24,402 bases of DNA. Source: Spirochaetaceae bacterium (GTDB lineage: Bacteria > Spirochaetota > Spirochaetia > Spirochaetales_E > Spirochaetaceae_B). Below the pieces are notes generated by a model. The model was not told the DNA's origin, did no database searches, and saw only the letters and a list, made by a program, of their open reading frames with translations. Position numbers and translations under genes: made by a program. Of the stretch, positions 21,368 through 24,402 are shown piece after piece. The stretch is taken from assembly GCA_003249275.1 (NCBI GenBank), contig QKJO01000035.1, positions 1 through 24,402 on the forward strand. Reading direction: 5' to 3'. Numbering within the stretch: position 1 is the stretch's first letter; the number at the start of each line of letters is the position of its first letter.

Positions 21368-21391
21368 CCGGAGCCGGACTGCCGGCCCCGG
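21368..21391. terminator. GC-rich hairpin between convergent Sua5 and flavodoxin genes
   Basis: CCGG (21368-21371) and GCCGG (21373-21377) pair with CCGGC (21382-21386) and CCGG (21388-21391), with one A/C mismatch and an ACTG loop. Neither side has a T-tract. It could block either transcript, but termination is uncertain. Confidence 0.35.
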
Positions 21392-21407
21392 GTTCAGCCT
21401 CAACCGT

Positions 21408-21893
21408 CTATGAAGCCAGGGATTGGACCCAGGCTTTGATACGGGATTCGGTCAGAGCGGACTGGTTATCCTCGTCCAGGACCAGACCGGCAAATTCCGT
21501 ACCTTCGAGGGCCCTGGAACTGTCAAAACTGTATCCTTCCGAGGACCAGCTGCCGCTGATCACGCCGCCGTTTTTCTCAATCCTGGATTTGAGGAAGGCA
21601 ATGCCGTCGGCAAAGGAGTCGGGGTAGCCTTCCTGATCGCCCAGACCGAAGAGGGCAACGGTTTTTCCCGCATAATCAATGTCATCCAGGAGGTCCAGAC
21701 GGCTCTCCCAGTCATCCTGCAGATCTCCGATACCCCATGTCGAGGTTCCGAAGATCAGCGTATCGTACCCGTTCAGGCTTGCTGCATCGGCATCCGAAAC
21801 CGATACAACCAGTCCGCCGCCGAACTCTTCGGCTATTTTCCCGGCCGCCGCCTCCGTGTTTCCAGTGGTGGAACCGTATATTACAGCTGTCAT
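21408..21893 (-). CDS. Flavodoxin
   Basis: The 161-residue acidic protein binds FMN and carries single electrons between redox enzymes in the cytoplasm, often replacing ferredoxin. The phosphate loop is G-S-T-T-G-N-T-E (7-14). The aromatic residues that usually stack on the flavin are W53 in T-S-T-W-G-I-G-D and Y90 in G-D-Q-E-G-Y-P-D-S-F. A long-chain insert is present. AAGGAGAA lies before the ATG. The DUF2023 gene is 20 bases upstream on the same strand, in an arrangement I know from other anaerobes. A MarR-type regulator diverges beyond it and may control both. The electron partner is not in the window. Confidence 0.93.
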   Translation of the reverse strand: MTAVIYGSTTGNTEAAAGKIAEEFGGGLVVSVSDADAASLNGYDTLIFGTSTWGIGDLQDDWESRLDLLDDIDYAGKTVALFGLGDQEGYPDSFADGIAFLKSRIEKNGGVISGSWSSEGYSFDSSRALEGTEFAGLVLDEDNQSALTESRIKAWVQSLAS

Positions 21894-21913
21894 AACACTT
21901 CTCCTTGAAAAAA

Positions 21914-22258
21914 TTAAATGGTTTTTATCCCTTGGGATTCACTTTTTCCTTTCCGTTCAAGGAATCTCAGGCACTGCAGCTTGAGGTCGTAACCGAGGAG
22001 GGTCCCCAGGATAAAGTCTTCCTGGTCGGTCAGTTCATTCAATTTGAGGGTGGAAAACTCCCTGATCACATTGATGCAGGCCTGCTCGCCGAAGAATATA
22101 TTCATCCTGGCTTCGTTCACAGAACTGAGCAGATAAGGAATTCTGTCCCTGTTCAGCCTTGTAAGGGCCTTTTGAATATCTCCGGAGGGACAGGTATGCA
22201 GCACCAGCCTCCTCAGACCTTTTTTCAATTCGTAAATGTGATGAATCAATACCTGCAT
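21914..22258 (-). CDS. DUF2023 family protein linked to flavodoxin
   Basis: The 114-residue protein matches my memory of DUF2023. The N-terminal M-Q-V-L-I-H-H-I-Y-E-L-K-K-G-L-R-R-L-V-L-H-T is followed by N-I-F-F-G near 53 and by L-N-E-L-T-D-Q-E-D-F-I-L-G-T-L-L-G-Y-D near 74-91. The family has no assigned function. Cysteines are at 23, 61 and 96. There is no signal peptide or membrane segment. AAGGAAG precedes the ATG. It is the first gene of a two-gene unit with flavodoxin, so a role in flavodoxin maturation, control or electron delivery is a reasonable inference but nothing in the sequence shows it. Confidence 0.85.
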   Translation of the reverse strand: MQVLIHHIYELKKGLRRLVLHTCPSGDIQKALTRLNRDRIPYLLSSVNEARMNIFFGEQACINVIREFSTLKLNELTDQEDFILGTLLGYDLKLQCLRFLERKGKSESQGIKTI

Positions 22259-22285
22259 AAATACTTCCTTGAGAGATACCCATAC

Positions 22286-22313
22286 TCTATAAGGTAGGCA
22301 TGGCTAATGTCAA
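22286..22313 (-). promoter_or_regulatory. Promoter of the DUF2023-flavodoxin unit with a palindrome in its spacer
   Basis: On the minus strand, TTGACA (22308-22313) and TATAGA (22286-22291) are 16 bases apart. The spacer contains a near palindrome at 22295-22306, TAGGCATGGCTA, perfect except one pair. A repressor bound there would block polymerase; the divergent MarR protein is the obvious candidate. Confidence 0.6.
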
Positions 22314-22401
22314 TAGTTAATCCGAACAAACATATTCCTCCCCTGCATCGCCGCTTTGCCCGCTTGACGATTGCATCAAGATGGTTTTACATTTCAATGA
22401 C

Positions 22402-22845
22402 ATGGATAAAATCAGTTACGGTACCGAAAATGAATTGAATCTGAAACTTGTGATTGCCCTGAACAGAAGCATGCAGCACATCCGCAAGGGAGAAAGCCAG
22501 CAGATTCTGGATGCCGGGCTGACGCTGTCGCAGTTTTCTGTACTTGAAGCCCTCTATCACAAGGGGGATCTCAGAATCTGTGAGATCATCGAAAAAACCC
22601 TCTCCACCGGCGGGAATATGACCGTGGTAGTGAACAATCTGATCAAGGAAGGGCTGATCTCCCGGTGCAAGGATCCCGTGGACGGGCGGGCTTCGGTCGT
22701 CACCCTGACCGATAAGGGCCGGGCCATTATCGGTGAACTGTTTCCAAGGCATGTTGCAAATATCCAGTCCCTTATGGAAGGCCTGGATGAGGACGAAAAG
22801 TCACAGCTTCTGATTTTATTAAAGAAACTGACCGGAAGAATCTGA
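22402..22845 (+). CDS. MarR-family transcriptional regulator
   Basis: The 147-residue winged-helix protein resembles the MhqR/YkvE branch of MarR. E-L-N-L-K-L-V-I-A-L-N-R-S begins the dimer region. L-S-Q-F-S-V-L-E-A-L-Y-H-K-G-D (about 43-56), the recognition helix T-G-G-N-M-T-V-V-V-N-N-L (69-80) and the wing K-D-P-V-D-G-R-A-S-V-V-T-L-T (90-103) follow. Two cysteines, C60 and C89, lie in the DNA-binding part and could sense oxidants. Neither the ATG at 22402 nor the one at 22381 has a ribosome site. I prefer 22402 because TTGACG (22364) with a weak TTACAT (22387) would start transcription near 22399. The longer form (154 residues) remains possible. Divergent from the flavodoxin unit, it probably regulates it. 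Confidence 0.85.
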   Translation: MDKISYGTENELNLKLVIALNRSMQHIRKGESQQILDAGLTLSQFSVLEALYHKGDLRICEIIEKTLSTGGNMTVVVNNLIKEGLISRCKDPVDGRASVVTLTDKGRAIIGELFPRHVANIQSLMEGLDEDEKSQLLILLKKLTGRI

Positions 22846-22853
22846 CCGTCCCG

Positions 22854-22870
22854 GCTGATCCTCAGCTTTT
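22854..22870 (+). terminator. Weak terminator after the MarR-family gene
   Basis: GCTGA (22854-22858) pairs with TCAGC (22862-22866) around TCC, followed by TTTT. The stem is short, so termination would be partial. The following membrane-protein gene on the same strand may receive some read-through. Confidence 0.45.
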
Positions 22871-22961
22871 CACATCATCAATAATGAACCTTGTATTTTC
22901 TGCCGAGAATAGAAGTGCGGGGCGGACCGGTCCTTCCCGAGTCCTTTTCCGGAGGAGCATT

Positions 22962-23720
22962 ATGACCCTGTACCATTTTCTGTACATCCTTACCGCCATA
23001 GCGGCCGTGTTTATTCAGGCCAAGAGCAGAGCCTATCAGGATCTGGTTCCCCATCTGGAAGAGGAACAGATTCTGATCCAGTCCGAACTGGATGCGCTCC
23101 TGGGAATCCGCCGGTTTATGAGCCCTTTTATCGCCGGTCTGACGGCTCTGCTGATCTTCCTTGTCTCTTTTCAGAGGGGAACCCTGGATCAGTTTCTGCC
23201 AAGACTGTTTATTCCCGTCTGGCTCATGGCTTCGGCGGGGGATATTTTTATCGAGGGAGCCTATTCCATCAGAGACAGGAGCCGGCAGCAGCTATACTAT
23301 TTGATCGGGATGGTTCTCTTTATGGGAATGACCCTCCTGCTGGGATCCGGTCTCATCATTCATGCTCTGAAAACAGAGCTTCCGGCTTACGCCCATACCG
23401 TCTCGATCCTGATTCCCCTGGTCCTGGGTGCGGGAGCCTTTTTTACCCTCAGACTGGATAAGGATACTCTGATTCCCATGATCATCTACGACCTCTCGGT
23501 ATCCGTTCTGCTTTGCGGGGGGCTCTACTCTCTTTTTGCCGGTCATTCCGTTCTGGCCTGCATCGGCATAGGCTATTTCCTGTCCGACTGGATGGTGGGA
23601 CTCAGGGATTTCGGAAAAAAGAGGGTCCGGTTTCTGGAGCAGTGGATTCTTCTGATCATCCTGGTGCTCTATTACTCCATCATGCTCCTCTCTCTGGATA
23701 CGGTCATAAAGCTGCACTGA
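22962..23720 (+). CDS. Membrane protein, possibly YhhN/TMEM86 (lysoplasmalogenase-like) family
   Basis: The 252-residue protein has about eight hydrophobic segments and no signal peptide cleavage site. The spacing of A-S-A-G-D-I-F-I-E near 88, an aspartate in I-I-Y-D-L-S near 180, and G-I-G-Y-F-L-S-D-W-M-V-G-L-R-D-F near 212 resembles the YhhN/TMEM86 family. Members hydrolyse lysoplasmalogen, an ether lipid found in some anaerobes. The resemblance is by pattern only and the sequence is otherwise divergent. GGAGGAG four bases before the ATG at 22962 fixes the start; an in-frame ATG at 22884 lacks a site and would add a basic tail. It lies downstream of the MarR-family gene and may share its transcript. 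Confidence 0.6.
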   Translation: MTLYHFLYILTAIAAVFIQAKSRAYQDLVPHLEEEQILIQSELDALLGIRRFMSPFIAGLTALLIFLVSFQRGTLDQFLPRLFIPVWLMASAGDIFIEGAYSIRDRSRQQLYYLIGMVLFMGMTLLLGSGLIIHALKTELPAYAHTVSILIPLVLGAGAFFTLRLDKDTLIPMIIYDLSVSVLLCGGLYSLFAGHSVLACIGIGYFLSDWMVGLRDFGKKRVRFLEQWILLIILVLYYSIMLLSLDTVIKLH

Positions 23721-23753
23721 GTCCTGTTCCGTACAGTTCCCCCTCCTCCTGTT

Positions 23754-23769
23754 TGTAACATGGGTTACA
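23754..23769. promoter_or_regulatory. Perfect inverted repeat upstream of the Rrf2 gene
   Basis: TGTAAC (23754-23759) and GTTACA (23764-23769) form a perfect six-base inverted repeat with an ATGG centre, in the 213-base gap before the Rrf2 gene. The size suits a dimeric regulator of the FNR/CRP or MarR kind. It could instead act on the upstream gene's 3' end; there is no T-tract. Confidence 0.4.
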
Positions 23770-23817
23770 TTCTCAGATGAAAACCGGGCATTCGCTGCCT
23801 TTCTCCGTCCGAAATTA

Positions 23818-23916
23818 TTGACCCCTCCGCCTCTAATTAGGTATTGTGGTACCGAAATACGGTTTAGGGCATTCCGACGGAATGTCCGTCAAACAGACCG
23901 GGTCCGGTTGACCGGA
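23818..23916 (+). promoter_or_regulatory. Promoter and structured leader of the Rrf2 gene
   Basis: TTGACC (23818-23823) and TATTGT (23842-23847) are 18 bases apart. Downstream, ACCG-AAATA-CGGT (23851-23863) is a short inverted repeat near the start point. Two hairpins follow: GGGCATTCC/GGAATGTCC (23867-23875 with 23879-23887, one G-T pair) and TCCGGT/ACCGGA (23903-23916). The ribosome site GAGGAG follows. Autoregulation by the Rrf2 protein is plausible. Confidence 0.45.
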
Positions 23917-23933
23917 TTAAGCGAGGAGATATC

Positions 23934-24368
23934 ATGAATCATCTGATCAATCTGTCCGAGGCTGCTTCACTCGCCTTCCATGGCCTCGCCCTGGTGGCCC
24001 AGGCGTCTCCCGACAGGATCAATGTCAAAGAGACGGCCAGGCAGCTGAATGCCTCGGAGGCCCATCTGGCCAAGGTCTTCCAGACCCTGCACAGGGCGGG
24101 GGTCATCACCTCCCAGCGGGGCCCCCGGGGAGGATTTATCCTGAACCGTCCGCCCGAGGATATTTCATTTCTGGATATCTATGAGATCGTGGAGTCTCCG
24201 GTTGAGCTGGAGGACTGTCCTCTGGGTTACAGCGAGTGCGGCTTTCATGCCTGTCTGTTTGACCGGAAGCTGAACAGCATCAGCCGTGACATCCTCAAGG
24301 TCTTCAAGGATATCCGTCTCAGTCAGTTTACAAAAAAAGAGGCAGGGCCTCAGAAGGAGAGCATATGA
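23934..24368 (+). CDS. Rrf2-family regulator with three cysteines, probably Fe-S dependent
   Basis: The 144-residue winged-helix protein has the Rrf2 pattern. I-N-V-K-E-T-A-R-Q-L-N-A-S-E-A-H-L-A-K-V-F-Q-T-L is followed by G-V-I-T-S-Q-R-G-P-R-G-G-F-I-L (about 56-70), the DNA-reading wing. Cysteines C95, C102 and C107 in E-D-C-P-L-G-Y-S-E-C-G-F-H-A-C are placed like the cluster ligands of IscR (C92, C98, C104) and NsrR. It therefore probably senses oxygen, nitric oxide or iron-sulfur status through a cluster. GAGGAG lies just before the ATG. The stop codon overlaps the next start in ATGA, so the following gene is its partner or target. The exact signal is not readable. Confidence 0.88.
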   Translation: MNHLINLSEAASLAFHGLALVAQASPDRINVKETARQLNASEAHLAKVFQTLHRAGVITSQRGPRGGFILNRPPEDISFLDIYEIVESPVELEDCPLGYSECGFHACLFDRKLNSISRDILKVFKDIRLSQFTKKEAGPQKESI

Positions 24369-24402
24369 ACCAGATAAACCCGGAGGATTCCCTCTTTAAG
24401 AT
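24365..24402 (+). CDS. Start of an unidentified gene, cut by the window edge
   Basis: An ATG at 24365 overlaps the Rrf2 stop codon (ATGA) and is preceded by AAGGAGAG, a strong ribosome site. Twelve complete codons are visible (M-N-Q-I-N-P-E-D-S-L-F-K) before the window ends. They are too few to name a family. Coupling to an Fe-S-type Rrf2 regulator suggests a redox or nitrogen-oxide-related protein, which is inference only. Confidence 0.6.
   Translation, partial: MNQINPEDSLFK

Noticed and set aside
22924..22933. Perfect 10-bp palindrome GGACCGGTCC before the YhhN-like gene
   Set aside because: A single short GC palindrome with no repeat elsewhere and no clear promoter around it could easily be chance.
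23754..23769. BirA-type biotin operator
   Set aside because: The half-sites resemble TTGTAAC/GTTACA but the spacer is four bases, whereas the biotin operator has about 14-16, and no biotin gene is nearby.
1..24402. Mobile elements, CRISPR arrays, tRNA or rRNA genes, toxin-antitoxin or phage-defence genes
   Set aside because: No transposase or integrase motifs, no regularly spaced long repeats and no RNA-gene signature were seen. All sizeable frames are metabolic, transport or regulatory genes.

Overview
This window looks like chromosomal DNA of a free-living, carbohydrate-fermenting bacterium with moderately high GC. A member of the Spirochaetes (Spirochaetaceae) is my best guess. The guess rests on the binding-protein signal peptide with an A-F-A/N-G-S-Q-E junction, a CsgG-like plus PEGA-type surface protein, a split transketolase and the mix of sugar regulators. 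It is an inference from style, not from a marker gene. I see no rRNA, tRNA, CRISPR array, transposase, prophage or integrase.

Left third (1-6606): a lipoprotein of unknown function on the minus strand, then a sugar locus laid out like the streptococcal msm operon. It has a LacI-family regulator, a binding protein, two permeases and a GH13_18 sucrose phosphorylase (gtfA type). The transporter ATPase is not present. Three near-palindromic LacI-type operators carrying TGGAAACG lie at the regulator's own promoter and on both sides of the transporter promoter. Hairpins after the binding-protein gene and before gtfA probably set unequal expression within the operon.

Middle (6619-12513): a minus-strand threonine-degradation pair (kbl-tdh, overlapping ATGA) followed by an MFS transporter with its own near-consensus promoter and no Shine-Dalgarno. 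Next come a GH1 beta-glucosidase and a divergent ChbR-like AraC-family regulator. Their shared spacer carries three copies of an 11-bp motif at exactly 21-bp period, as expected for AraC-family binding sites.

Next (12501-17961): a CsgG-like/PEGA-like envelope protein, convergent with and overlapping the AraC gene. A plus-strand operon follows, with transketolase split into two subunits and a 2-hydroxyacid (hydroxypyruvate/glycerate) dehydrogenase. It is preceded by an AT-rich inverted repeat and a leader able to form two mutually exclusive stems. The operon's terminator lies inside the 3' end of a convergent EamA-type transporter gene, which is itself overlapped by a monothiol thioredoxin-like gene.

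Right third (18025-24402): mannonate dehydratase uxuA with a GntR/LacI chimeric regulator immediately downstream, behind a promoter made of five ATAGT-like units and two leader hairpins. Then come a Sua5-type tRNA threonylcarbamoyl-AMP synthase, a flavodoxin paired with a DUF2023 protein, a divergent MarR regulator, a YhhN/TMEM86-like membrane protein and an Rrf2 regulator with three cysteines. The Rrf2 gene overlaps the first codons of a gene that leaves the window.

A recurring feature is that three minus-strand genes without a ribosome binding site each have a -10 hexamer ending only 5-7 bases before the ATG, which predicts leaderless mRNAs. No wholly new multi-gene system stands out. The most promising leads are the transketolase leader, the phased repeats at 11585-11637, the leaderless promoters and the flavodoxin-DUF2023-MarR locus.
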